DNA from: an uncultured Bacilli bacterium
Lineage (GTDB): Bacteria > Bacillota_I > Bacilli_A > RF39 > UBA660
NCBI GenBank assembly: GCA_934100165.1
Contig: CAKOPN010000005.1
Span: forward strand, 103,942 to 167,941
Length of the DNA stretch: 64,000 bases
Reading direction: 5' to 3'
The position numbers and the translations under genes were made by a program. The notes under the pieces are model-generated. The model did no database searches, was not told where the DNA came from, and saw only the letters and a list, made by a program, of their open reading frames with translations. Shown piece after piece: positions 19,996-28,014 of this stretch. How positions within the stretch are numbered: position 1 is the first letter of the stretch; each line of letters starts with the position of its first letter.

Positions 19996-20004
19996 TAATA
20001 AATT

Positions 20005-20031
20005 AGGATGATAAAAATTCATCCTTTTTTT
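20005..20031 (+). terminator. Terminator after the 1319-aa gene
   Basis: AGGATGA (20005-20011), AT-rich loop, TCATCCT (20019-20025) and a seven-T tail. Confidence 0.85.
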
Positions 20032-20087
20032 GTGCCTAAAAGTAATTAAAAATAATAAAGAGCATACAATTTACATAGGTGAGATAT

Positions 20088-20930
20088 ATGTTAAAAAAAA
20101 TAAGTGGAATGATAGGTACTATGGCTTTAATTATGTTCAGCTTTTATTACACAGATAGAGCTATAGACATAGTTAGAAAAACAGATCCTATTATGAAAGA
20201 AATTGTGGAATATAGCAATAATTACGGTAACACATCAATTGATTCCATTTTAGTAAATAACAACATAATTCCAGGAACAAAAGGAAATGCGGTAAATATA
20301 GATGAAAGTTATATAAAAATGAAAAAATTAGGTTATTTTGACAAAAATTTAATAGTGTTTGAAGAGGTACTTCCTGTACATTCAATTAAAAACAATTTCG
20401 ATAACTATATTATTTCAGGTAACCAAGATAAAAATATGACTAGTATAATTTTTAATATTGAAGATGTATCATATATCGAAGAGATTTTAAAAACAATTAA
20501 CAGAAAAAATATAACAGCTACTTTTTTCCTACCGATTGAAATATTTGATAATAGCAGTGATTTAATAAAGTTAATTATGGGTTACGGTCATGAAGTTGAA
20601 CTAATTGATAGTAAATATAATAGAAACACAGTAAATAGAGCATCATCAATAAAAAAAATAGTGGCTAAAGGTACTTTAAATTTTTGCCTAGTAGATTCTG
20701 AAAATGAGACTATACTAAAAAACTGCAAAGAAGAAAAATTACATACAATCATTCCAACGATAAAATCTGAAAAATATCCATATAGCGAAGTAAAAAACAA
20801 TTTAAAAAACGGATCAATAATAGTTTTAGAAAATAATAAAAATACTGTAAGAGAGTTATCAGCCATAATAAATTATATAGAACAAAAAGGAATAAAAATT
20901 GTATCACTAGAAAAATTACTTGAAGAATAA
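20088..20930 (+). CDS. Polysaccharide-deacetylase-like (NodB fold) protein, likely inactive
   Basis: One N-terminal membrane segment or signal (residues 1-20), then an extracytoplasmic domain. The strand-helix order after residue 115 resembles NodB-type deacetylases: MTSIIFNIEDVSYIEEILKTINRKNITATFFLP, then MGYGHEVELIDSKYNR. The metal-binding Asp of the family (FDDG) and the HxxxH after GHE are missing (FNIED and VELIDSKYN). I therefore infer a non-catalytic glycan-binding or scaffold role. ATG 20088 is chosen over GTG 20079 because AGGTGAG precedes it. It lies directly before spoIIGA-sigE, so an envelope or sporulation role is possible. Confidence 0.6.
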   Translation: MLKKISGMIGTMALIMFSFYYTDRAIDIVRKTDPIMKEIVEYSNNYGNTSIDSILVNNNIIPGTKGNAVNIDESYIKMKKLGYFDKNLIVFEEVLPVHSIKNNFDNYIISGNQDKNMTSIIFNIEDVSYIEEILKTINRKNITATFFLPIEIFDNSSDLIKLIMGYGHEVELIDSKYNRNTVNRASSIKKIVAKGTLNFCLVDSENETILKNCKEEKLHTIIPTIKSEKYPYSEVKNNLKNGSIIVLENNKNTVRELSAIINYIEQKGIKIVSLEKLLEE

Positions 20931-20982
20931 AATAAGACAATGTTTGCACATTCAATTTACTAAAATATAATTGGTGGTGATA

Positions 20983-21735
20983 ATGGTATATGTAGATTTA
21001 GTTTTAATTCTAAATATTTGGTTAGATTTTTTAATAATTTTAATAGAAGCACTAATTTTAAAAAGAAAAATAAGTATAAAAAGAATAATTTTTTCTAGTA
21101 TTATAGGCTCACTTTCAACCTTTCTTCTTTTCTTTAAAATATCATCTAAACTTGTATATATTTTAAAATTTACAATATGCTTAATAATGTGTTTAATTGC
21201 TTTTAAATTTAAAAACTTGAAATACTTCATAGAAAACATTATATATTTTTATTTAGTTAGTATAATTTTAGCCGGTTTTATTTTTCTAATAAAAGAAAAT
21301 ATAAAAATTAACTCTTTCAAATTAAATTTCTTTCTTTTAATGTTAATAACTCCAATTTTCTTATATATATATTATAAAAAGATGAAGAAAATAAATAATC
21401 ACTATAACTATTTACATAACATAAAGTTATATTATCAAGGAATTTTATATAGTTTTACAGGTTTTTTAGATACAGGGAACAAGCTTTATGATCAGTACAA
21501 GCATAGACCAATAATACTTGTACATACCACCAAGATACCTTTTGATTATAGTAAAGGACTTTTAGTACCATATGAGACTGCCAGTGGGAAAAGTTTATTA
21601 AAATGCTTAATATCAGAAAAAGTAATTATTGATAATAACATAGAAAGAAAAAATGTAGTGTTTGGTCTTACGACAGAAGCTTTTAAAATAGAAAACGTAG
21701 ATTTAATTTTACACAGCGATATAATGGGAGGATAA
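20983..21735 (+). CDS. spoIIGA: Sporulation sigma-E factor-processing peptidase SpoIIGA
   Basis: Membrane aspartic protease that cleaves the pro-sequence of sigma-E. The first about 135 residues are hydrophobic with five or so membrane spans beginning MVYVDLVLILNIWLDFLII, as in SpoIIGA. The C-terminal domain has GFLDTGNKLYD (catalytic Asp163 in DTGN) and LLVPYETASGKSLLKCL. ATG 20983 is preferred over the upstream TTG/GTG codons because GGTGGTGAT sits just before it. Immediately downstream (2 nt) is the sigma factor, the classic arrangement. Confidence 0.9.
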   Translation: MVYVDLVLILNIWLDFLIILIEALILKRKISIKRIIFSSIIGSLSTFLLFFKISSKLVYILKFTICLIMCLIAFKFKNLKYFIENIIYFYLVSIILAGFIFLIKENIKINSFKLNFFLLMLITPIFLYIYYKKMKKINNHYNYLHNIKLYYQGILYSFTGFLDTGNKLYDQYKHRPIILVHTTKIPFDYSKGLLVPYETASGKSLLKCLISEKVIIDNNIERKNVVFGLTTEAFKIENVDLILHSDIMGG

Positions 21736-21737
21736 AT

Positions 21738-22427
21738 ATGATAGGAATAATTTTACTTGTAATTTATTTTATAGAAGTTAGTAATGTCTTATTTTATGTT
21801 GGCGCAACAGACAAACTACCAGGACCATTATCAAAAGAAGAAGAGGAATTTTATCTTGTTATGGCTAGTGATGGTGACCAAATGGCCAAAGATAAGCTTA
21901 TTGAACACAACTTAAGACTAGTTGTATTTCTAGCTAAAAAATATGAAAATACATCTGTAGACTTGGAAGACTTAGTAAGCATTGGAACAATTGGACTAAT
22001 TAAAGCCATCAACACCTACAGCATGGACAAAAATATAAAACTTGCAACATATGCCTCAAGATGCATAGATAATGAAATCTTAATGTACCTAAGAAAAAAT
22101 AAAAGGGTTAGAACAGAAGTAAGCTTCGACGAATCATTAAGTTTTGATGTCGATGGTAACGAATTGCATTTAGAAGATATTCTAGGGACTGATGCAGACA
22201 TAGTAACTAAAAATATTGAAGAATCAAGTGATAAAAAGATAATGCTTGAGGAAATAAACAAACTTAATAAACGAGATAAAGAAATCATGGTAATGCGATA
22301 TGGCTTATTAGGAACAAATGAAAAAACCCAAAAAGAAGTTGCTAGTCTTTTAGGAATAAGCCAATCATACATATCAAGAATAGAAAAGAAAGTAATAAAA
22401 AGATTAAGAAATGTCATAAAAGTATAA
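21738..22427 (+). CDS. sigE: RNA polymerase sigma-E/sigma-K type sporulation factor
   Basis: Mother-cell sigma factor. A hydrophobic pro-sequence of about 25 residues (IGIILLVIYFIEVSNVLFYVG) precedes LPGPLSKEEEEFY, then region 2 (LIEHNLRLVVFLAKKYENT, DLEDLVSIGTIGLIKAINTY, KLATYASRCIDNEILMYLRKNKR) and region 4 (EVASLLGISQSYISRIEKKVIKRLRN). The pro-sequence is more hydrophobic than in B. subtilis pro-sigma-E and looks like pro-sigma-K, but the adjacent spoIIGA argues for sigma-E. A GGGAGGA Shine-Dalgarno precedes the ATG. Confidence 0.92.
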   Translation: MIGIILLVIYFIEVSNVLFYVGATDKLPGPLSKEEEEFYLVMASDGDQMAKDKLIEHNLRLVVFLAKKYENTSVDLEDLVSIGTIGLIKAINTYSMDKNIKLATYASRCIDNEILMYLRKNKRVRTEVSFDESLSFDVDGNELHLEDILGTDADIVTKNIEESSDKKIMLEEINKLNKRDKEIMVMRYGLLGTNEKTQKEVASLLGISQSYISRIEKKVIKRLRNVIKV

Positions 22428-22452
22428 CTCTTTACACGAGAGTTTTTCTTTT
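22426..22452 (+). terminator. Terminator of spoIIGA-sigE
   Basis: AACTCT (22426-22431), 7-nt loop, AGAGTT (22439-22444), then TTTCTTTTA. A short stem, directly after the sigE stop codon. Confidence 0.65.
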
Positions 22453-22517
22453 ATATGAAAAAAAATATAATAAAATAATTCTTATGGTATAATATTTAAT
22501 AGAGGTAAGGTGAATCT

Positions 22518-23603
22518 ATGAGAATTATAGTGAGTGCAGGTGGAACAGGTGGACATATTTATCCGGCCTTAGCAATAATAAACAAGTTAAAAGAAAGAAA
22601 TAAAGACTTAAAAGTTTTATATATAGGTACAACTGATAGAATGGAAAGCACTTTAGTGCCATCACTCGGAATAGATTATGTTGGAATACCGATGAAAGGT
22701 TTAAACAGAAAGAATATCTTTAAAAATATAAGTGTTATAAAATCATTTAAAAACGGAATAAAAAAATGCATAGAAGTAATGAAAGAATTCAAACCAGACG
22801 TTGTGCTAGGAGTAGGAGGATACATTACATCTCCTGTTATCATCGCAGCCCACAAACTAAAAATTAAAACATTTATTCATGAACAAAATTCAATACCAGG
22901 CCTATCAAATAAAATTTTGAAAAGGTATGCTGATGTAATAGGGGTATCGATAAAAGAAAGCATGGATTCCTTTAAAGGTGCAAATGTTGTTTATACAGGA
23001 AATCCCAGAAGTGAAGAAGCTTATCATGCCACTCCTGTTAATAAAAGTAAATATGGTTTAAGTGAGAATAAAAAACTAGTTTTGTTCGTTATGGGAAGTC
23101 TAGGATCTCAAACAATAACAAATACTATGAAAAATATTATTCCTTCTTTTGAAGGCAAAAATTATGAAGTATTATTTGTTACAGGTAAAAACTACTTTGA
23201 TTCATATAAAGAAATAAAAATACCTAAAAATGTTAAGATGGTTGCAAACCTTGATGACATGCTTAATGTTTTAAAAAAGACAGATTTAATAATAACACGT
23301 GCTGGAGCATCCACCATTGCAGAAATAACTGCTATAGGAGTGCCTGCTATTATGATTCCATCTCCTTTTGTGACACATAATCATCAAGAAAAGAATGCAC
23401 TTGTTCTAGAGAAGAATAATGCGGCAATAGTTATTAAAGAAAAAGATTTAACCAAAGACTTGTTGTTGAAAAATATAGATGAGTTATTATCCTCAAAAGA
23501 AAAACTTACAGAGATGAAATTAAATAGTAAAAAAATGGGCGTTGTGGATAGTGCAACTAAAATAGCAGAAATTATAGAAAGCTTAAAAGGTGAAGTAAAA
23601 TGA
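22518..23603 (+). CDS. murG: UDP-GlcNAc:lipid I GlcNAc transferase MurG
   Basis: Adds GlcNAc to lipid I to give lipid II at the inner membrane face. N-terminal SAGGTGGHIYPALAI, then VLGVGGYITSPVIIAAH, HEQNSIPGLSNKIL, LFVMGSLGSQTIT and the C-terminal TRAGASTIAEITAIGVPAIMIPSPFVTHNHQEKNA. A TATAAT with extended TGG (22488-22493) lies upstream. The stop overlaps the start of murB (ATGA), so murG-murB-divIB is one operon. Confidence 0.97.
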   Translation: MRIIVSAGGTGGHIYPALAIINKLKERNKDLKVLYIGTTDRMESTLVPSLGIDYVGIPMKGLNRKNIFKNISVIKSFKNGIKKCIEVMKEFKPDVVLGVGGYITSPVIIAAHKLKIKTFIHEQNSIPGLSNKILKRYADVIGVSIKESMDSFKGANVVYTGNPRSEEAYHATPVNKSKYGLSENKKLVLFVMGSLGSQTITNTMKNIIPSFEGKNYEVLFVTGKNYFDSYKEIKIPKNVKMVANLDDMLNVLKKTDLIITRAGASTIAEITAIGVPAIMIPSPFVTHNHQEKNALVLEKNNAAIVIKEKDLTKDLLLKNIDELLSSKEKLTEMKLNSKKMGVVDSATKIAEIIESLKGEVK

Positions 23604-24502
23604 ATATAGTAGAATTTATAGAGGAAAATTTCATTGGAAGATATAAAGAAAATGTTGATATAGCAACATTAACAACTTATAGAACAGGCGGTATTGCTAA
23701 AATAGTTGTGCACCCATTAAACGAGAAAAAATTATTATTATTATTAAAAACTCTAAAAAAAGAAAAAATTAACTTTAAAGTTTTGGGAAATGGCTCAAAT
23801 ACATTATTTAGTGATGATTTTTACGATGGAGTTATTATCAAATTAGACTCGTTAAGCGAAATTAAATTTACAAGGAATAAAGTATTTGTAGAAGCAGGAG
23901 CAAGTCTTATAAGAGTTGCAAATATGGCAGTAAAAAAATCATTGTCAGGATTAGAGTTCGCAACAGGAATTCCTGGAACAATTGGCGGCGCAATATATAT
24001 GAATGCTGGAGCATACAAAAGGGATATGGGATATATAGTAGAAAGTATTAAAGTTATAACACCAAAATTTGAAATAATAACAATGACAAATAGAGAGTTA
24101 AACTTTCACTACAGAACATCATTTTTACAACAAAATAAAGGATATATATGTATATCAGCCATTTTAAAACTTCAAAAAGGCGATAAAAAAGAAATGCAAG
24201 AAATAGTTAAAGATAGAATGCAAAGGAGAATGGAGTCACAACCATTAGAATATCCATCAGCAGGGTCAGTCTTTAGAAATCCAGAAGGACTTTTTGCAGG
24301 AAAACTAATTGAAGATTTAGGATACAAAGGACTTCAAAAAGGTGGCGCTAAAATAAGTGAAAAACATGCTAACTTTATCATAAATTATAATCATGCAACA
24401 AGCAAAGATATAAAAGACTTAATTGATTTCATTAAAGAAGAAGTAAAAGAAAAATATAATATAGACTTAAAAGTTGAACAAGAATTTGTTAATTGGGAGT
24501 AG
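23600..24502 (+). CDS. murB: UDP-N-acetylenolpyruvoylglucosamine reductase MurB
   Basis: FAD enzyme that reduces UDP-GlcNAc-enolpyruvate to UDP-MurNAc. Shows TTYRTGGIAK, LGNGSNTLFSDD, the FAD-binding GLEFATGIPGTIGGAIYMNAGAY, FHYRTSFLQ and YPSAGSVFRNPEG with the active-site Ser, then AGKLIEDLGYKG. Its start codon overlaps the murG stop by 4 nt. Length 300 aa is normal for the Gram-positive form. Confidence 0.97.
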   Translation: MNIVEFIEENFIGRYKENVDIATLTTYRTGGIAKIVVHPLNEKKLLLLLKTLKKEKINFKVLGNGSNTLFSDDFYDGVIIKLDSLSEIKFTRNKVFVEAGASLIRVANMAVKKSLSGLEFATGIPGTIGGAIYMNAGAYKRDMGYIVESIKVITPKFEIITMTNRELNFHYRTSFLQQNKGYICISAILKLQKGDKKEMQEIVKDRMQRRMESQPLEYPSAGSVFRNPEGLFAGKLIEDLGYKGLQKGGAKISEKHANFIINYNHATSKDIKDLIDFIKEEVKEKYNIDLKVEQEFVNWE

Positions 24503-24505
24503 AAT

Positions 24506-25189
24506 ATGGCAAAAAAAATAGTAAAAAAAAATAAAATAAAAATATTACCATTTATTATATTTTTTATAATATGTTTTTTACTATACTTTTTAATAAAGTT
24601 TGCACTTGAATATAAAATTCAAAATATATACATTCATGGTACGAAAAATTTAAATGATGAATATATTTTGAGTTTATCAGATATTGAAAACTATCCAAGT
24701 TTTTTAACAAGTCTTTCAAGCAAAATAGAGGATAATATAAAATCAAGTCCATATATAAAAAATGTTACTGTTAAAAAAGGTTTTTGTGGAGTAGTAAATA
24801 TATATGTAGAAGAAAAGAGTATCCTTTTCTATAAGGAAAATGATAAAAAATATGTCTTTGATGACTTTAAAGAAATCGATAAAATAATGTATAATTATTC
24901 ACCAGTTAGAGTCATTAACTATATACCAGATACTGTATATGAAAATTTTATAAAAGCCTTTAGCAAGACTGATGTTAATGTAAGAGATAAAATCTCAGAA
25001 ATTAAGTATGATCCAAGTGAATATGATGACAGTAGATTTCTTTTATACATGATAGATGGTAACTACGTATATATAACTGTAACTAAGATGGACTCACTTA
25101 ATTATTATAATGAAATATATCCAACTTTAATGGGAAAAAAAGGAACCTTGTATCTAGATTCCGGTAACCATTTTCAAGAGTTTAAATAA
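24506..25189 (+). CDS. divIB: Cell division protein FtsQ/DivIB
   Basis: Bitopic division protein. Lys-rich cytoplasmic N-terminus, one membrane span (residues about 13-33), then a POTRA domain (YKIQNIYIHGTKNLNDEYILSLSDI ... SSPYIKNVTVKKGFCGVVNIYVEEKSI) and a beta domain. It starts 3 nt after murB with GGGAG upstream. murG-murB-divIB is the usual division-and-cell-wall order, but ftsA and ftsZ do not follow. Confidence 0.9.
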   Translation: MAKKIVKKNKIKILPFIIFFIICFLLYFLIKFALEYKIQNIYIHGTKNLNDEYILSLSDIENYPSFLTSLSSKIEDNIKSSPYIKNVTVKKGFCGVVNIYVEEKSILFYKENDKKYVFDDFKEIDKIMYNYSPVRVINYIPDTVYENFIKAFSKTDVNVRDKISEIKYDPSEYDDSRFLLYMIDGNYVYITVTKMDSLNYYNEIYPTLMGKKGTLYLDSGNHFQEFK

Positions 25190-25191
25190 TG

Positions 25192-25243
25192 AAAAAAGCT
25201 AAGAATTACTTTTCACTTTTGTTCTTCTTAGCTTTTCTTTTTG
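25192..25243. terminator. Bidirectional terminator between divIB and the 25206 gene
   Basis: AAAAGCTAAGAA (25194-25205) pairs perfectly over 12 bp with TTCTTAGCTTTT (25225-25236), with A/T runs on both sides. It overlaps the last codons of the minus-strand gene. Confidence 0.85.
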
Positions 25244-25961
25244 TATAAATAAGTCCATATAATGCACCAACTAATGCACCAACTATAGCACCAACTATTA
25301 TATTAGTTACGTAGTTTGAACTTTTATTATTTTCTTTTTCTTGCTCTTTATTATTATCATCATTTTTTTCTTGCTTTAGTATTTTAAAACTAGCTTTATC
25401 AATTATTTCTTCGAAACTATCTTTTTCACTTTCTGTAAAACTATTAGTCTTTTGTACTTGTATTGCATATCCATTTCCATTTACTACTGTAAAATATTCT
25501 ATTACATTAAGATTAGAATCAAAATATTCAAGATAAACATAAGCATTATTGTTACTTTTATATACTTTACTGTTAACAACTTCAATACCTTGTTCTTTAA
25601 CTGATGAGATAAAACCATCTGCAAACTCATTTATATAACTATCAGTATTATCATTCAAATTATATAAATCTTTTGTCTCTGTAGTTCTAACAAATACCTC
25701 TTTAGTATCATTGTTATCATCTGCAAATAATATAGCATCGACAACAACATTACTTGATTTAAAAAGATTTTCCATATATTCTTCAGAAACACCAAGTTCT
25801 TCTAATTCTTTGTTATCTTTTATATTGCTTTTTGTGAATACATACCAATCATCATCAAAATCAAGCTTTAAGTATTCATCTACATCATAGCTTTTAGCAA
25901 AAACAAAAGATGGAATAAAGAGCAATAAAAGGGCAAACATAGCAAAAATTTTTTTCTTCAT
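25206..25961 (-). CDS. Secreted, C-terminally membrane-anchored protein, 251 aa
   Basis: Signal peptide (MKKKIFAMFALLLLFIPSFVFAKS, cleavage after FAKS or nearby), an extracytoplasmic domain of about 160 residues, an Asn/Lys/Glu linker, and a C-terminal membrane helix with Gly-Ala repeats (IIVGAIVGALVGALYGLIY) and a basic tail. Start ATG 25961 is chosen over GTG 25973 because GAGGTG precedes it. A TATAAT lies at 25980-25985 on the complement. Function unknown; the middle is reminiscent of PsbP/DcrB-like domains, which I cannot confirm. Confidence 0.75.
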   Translation of the reverse strand: MKKKIFAMFALLLLFIPSFVFAKSYDVDEYLKLDFDDDWYVFTKSNIKDNKELEELGVSEEYMENLFKSSNVVVDAILFADDNNDTKEVFVRTTETKDLYNLNDNTDSYINEFADGFISSVKEQGIEVVNSKVYKSNNNAYVYLEYFDSNLNVIEYFTVVNGNGYAIQVQKTNSFTESEKDSFEEIIDKASFKILKQEKNDDNNKEQEKENNKSSNYVTNIIVGAIVGALVGALYGLIYTKRKAKKNKSEK

Positions 25962-25985
25962 AACACACCTCACAGTAAGATTATA

Positions 25986-26018
25986 TCACAAAAGAAAAAG
26001 ATGCAAAAGTGCATCTAA
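25986..26018 (-). terminator. Terminator of the small YP-rich gene
   Basis: On the minus strand AGATGCA, CTTT loop, TGCATCT, then TTTTCTTTT. It overlaps the end of the 26015-26248 gene. Confidence 0.8.
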
Positions 26019-26248
26019 TAATAATAGTTAGGACCATTAAAATACTGGTAAGGATAATATGGAGTTTGATAATATTGATAAGGGTATGTTGGATAAGGAT
26101 AGTAGTAATTATTATTGTTATGACCATTATTATTCCAAAGACTACCAGCAAGACCACCTAGTACAAAAGGAACGACAAATCCTCCACCAAATCTATCTCC
26201 ATTATTTCCTCTATAGCTACCAAAAGAGCCATTATATCTATTGTACAT
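26015..26248 (-). CDS. Small Tyr/Asn/Pro-rich protein, spore-coat-like
   Basis: 77 residues: an Asn-Gly-Arg-rich N-terminus, a central hydrophobic VVPFVLGGLAGSLW, and a C-terminal tail of Tyr-Tyr-Pro and Gln-Tyr-Tyr repeats. Small proteins with this plan occur in Bacillota, often described as spore-coat or surface proteins; I infer this only from composition. A strong GAGGAGG precedes the ATG, but it sits in the arm of an 11-bp hairpin (26254-26279). Confidence 0.75.
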   Translation of the reverse strand: MYNRYNGSFGSYRGNNGDRFGGGFVVPFVLGGLAGSLWNNNGHNNNNYYYPYPTYPYQYYQTPYYPYQYFNGPNYYY

Positions 26249-26253
26249 AGAAA

Positions 26254-26279
26254 CCTCCTCATAATATTTTATGAAGAGG
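26254..26279 (-). promoter_or_regulatory. Hairpin that hides the ribosome-binding site of the YP-rich gene
   Basis: On the minus-strand RNA CCUCUUCAUAA (from 26279 down, containing the metallophosphoesterase UAA stop) pairs with UUAUGAGGAGG (ending at 26254) over 11 bp with one G-U pair and a 4-nt loop. The 3' arm holds the GAGGAGG of the downstream gene. Ribosomes terminating on the upstream gene would open it, which implies translational coupling. On the plus strand the same hairpin precedes a T-run, so it might also stop antisense transcription. Confidence 0.55.
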
Positions 26280-27171
26280 CTTCTTTTTTGAGCCTGAAAA
26301 AGTTAATACTTGGATGATTAAATAATCGCATATTATATTTTGTATTACCAATACCACTAGATATATATAATTCTGTATCATTTATTTTATAATAACTATC
26401 AATATATTTTTTAGAACCAATTCTTTTCATCATTGGTCCAATAAAAGGTATTCTTACTTGACCGTTGTGTGAATTACCAGCCAAGATAATATCAGGAGCA
26501 AAAGTATTTACGATATTATCAGAATTATCAGAAAAATGTGTTATTGCAATAGAGAATTTACTACCATCATAATTATTTAAAAGAGTAGAGTAAACACCAT
26601 AATTATTATCAACAGCAATTAAGTTTATGTAAGAATCATTTATATAAATCTTTCTTACCTCATTATTAAGTATTTCAAATCCACTATTGTTAAAAATTGT
26701 ATCACAAGAATCACTATCTTCTTCACCTTTGATGGCATACTTTCCAAGACTTGCATTTATTTTCTTAAAAGATGAAATTAAATATTCCTGATCTGTTAAA
26801 TTAACTGCATAGTTAACATCAACTAAATCACCAGTGAACACTACAATATCAGGATTAGTATTATTTATAAGTTTAATTAACTCATCAATTTTTCCCTTTT
26901 CTGTAAACTCACCAAAGTGAACATCAGAAAATTGTACAACCTTAACGCCATGAAAATCATCAGTAATTTTCATATTATAAAAAGGATATTCTTTTACAAC
27001 TATTCCAATATTACCTATATATCTTAAAGAAACATAACTAATAGAAAAAAGTATAAATAAAGGAATAAATATAAAAGATAAAATCTTTAAAATCTTTTTG
27101 TTTTTTCGTTTTCGTTCTTCTTCTTCAATTTCACGACTAATCTCTTCATTAAGTTCTTCTCTCGTGGCCAT
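26269..27171 (-). CDS. Membrane-tethered metallophosphoesterase with altered active site
   Basis: A Glu/Lys-rich cytoplasmic N-terminus and one membrane helix (about residues 26-48) precede a calcineurin-like phosphoesterase domain similar to YkuE/YaeI proteins. VVQFSDVHFGEF and VVFTGDLVD are intact. The next motif, normally GNHD, reads KGEED; the later SHxPD reads THFSDNSD; and the usual AGHTHGGQ reads AGNSHNGQVRIP. Several metal ligands are therefore replaced and hydrolysis may be lost or changed. Start lies 2 nt after the CPBP protease stop, so both form one operon. Confidence 0.82.
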   Translation of the reverse strand: MATREELNEEISREIEEEERKRKNKKILKILSFIFIPLFILFSISYVSLRYIGNIGIVVKEYPFYNMKITDDFHGVKVVQFSDVHFGEFTEKGKIDELIKLINNTNPDIVVFTGDLVDVNYAVNLTDQEYLISSFKKINASLGKYAIKGEEDSDSCDTIFNNSGFEILNNEVRKIYINDSYINLIAVDNNYGVYSTLLNNYDGSKFSIAITHFSDNSDNIVNTFAPDIILAGNSHNGQVRIPFIGPMMKRIGSKKYIDSYYKINDTELYISSGIGNTKYNMRLFNHPSINFFRLKKEASS

Positions 27172-27173
27172 AG

Positions 27174-27887
27174 TTAAATTACCATCCTTATTAAGTAACC
27201 GACAGAAATAATAAAGTTATGTACAAAGTGTGCGAAAATAGAAGGGTAAATATTATCAGTATCATAACAAAGCTTTGAGAAAGCAATACCTAAAGCACTG
27301 TAAGGAATAATATATAAATAATCATACCAATAAATTGTATCTGCACCAATTACGTGCATTACACCAAATATAATTCCTGATGTAAGAATATATGCCCATT
27401 TATTTTTTATTGCATCTTTGAGAGATTTTCTAAAAACAATTTCTTCAATAAAAGGAGCAGTTAGTACTGTCATAGCAACAGTAATAAAAGGTACAACTGT
27501 AAAAATAGATTGAATAACTTCCTCATTATTAGCAATTCTTGAAGGAGTTAAAGCTGATATTAAAAAATTAGAAGCAGCCATAACTATAAGACCACAAGCC
27601 CAGTACTTAAAAGACATATCAGAGTAATATCCAAACTTTTTCTTGAATTCTTTAAAATTTGAAATAAGATCCTTTCTATATAACAAAAACAAAATTCCAC
27701 AAAGTATAAAATTAGAAACAAGTTTTATAAAATATAAAAGTTTTATATTTTCTTCCACAACAGGAATATTAAAAATGAACACTAAAAAATCAAAGATTAG
27801 TGAAGACGTAAAAAAAAGTAAAAATGCAATAACACATTTTATTATTCCTTTATAACTATTCCAAAAATCTTTTAAAATATTTTTCAT
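27174..27887 (-). CDS. CPBP family intramembrane glutamic protease
   Basis: Integral membrane protein of 237 residues with about seven helices. The CPBP (Abi/Rce1-like) motifs are complete: APFIEEIVFRKSL (EExxxR), IIFGVMHVIG (FxxxH) and IFAHFVHNFI (HxxxN). Such proteases process or control membrane proteins and peptides; the substrate is unknown. AAGGAGG precedes the ATG and lies in a small 6-bp palindrome (27894-27909). Cotranscribed with the metallophosphoesterase. Confidence 0.9.
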   Translation of the reverse strand: MKNILKDFWNSYKGIIKCVIAFLLFFTSSLIFDFLVFIFNIPVVEENIKLLYFIKLVSNFILCGILFLLYRKDLISNFKEFKKKFGYYSDMSFKYWACGLIVMAASNFLISALTPSRIANNEEVIQSIFTVVPFITVAMTVLTAPFIEEIVFRKSLKDAIKNKWAYILTSGIIFGVMHVIGADTIYWYDYLYIIPYSALGIAFSKLCYDTDNIYPSIFAHFVHNFIISVGYLIRMVI

Positions 27888-28014
27888 ATATTTATACCTC
27901 CTTAGGTATTATATAATTTAATTTTAAATGTACTTTTATAAAGTGTCAACTTATTTCATATTCTTGTATTATTCAGTGTAAAAATAATGTATAATTATAT
28001 AAAGAGGTGTTTTT

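Noticed and set aside
23600..25189. ftsA/ftsZ expected after divIB
   Set aside because: The genes after divIB are on the opposite strand and encode unrelated products; no fts motif was found in any frame there.
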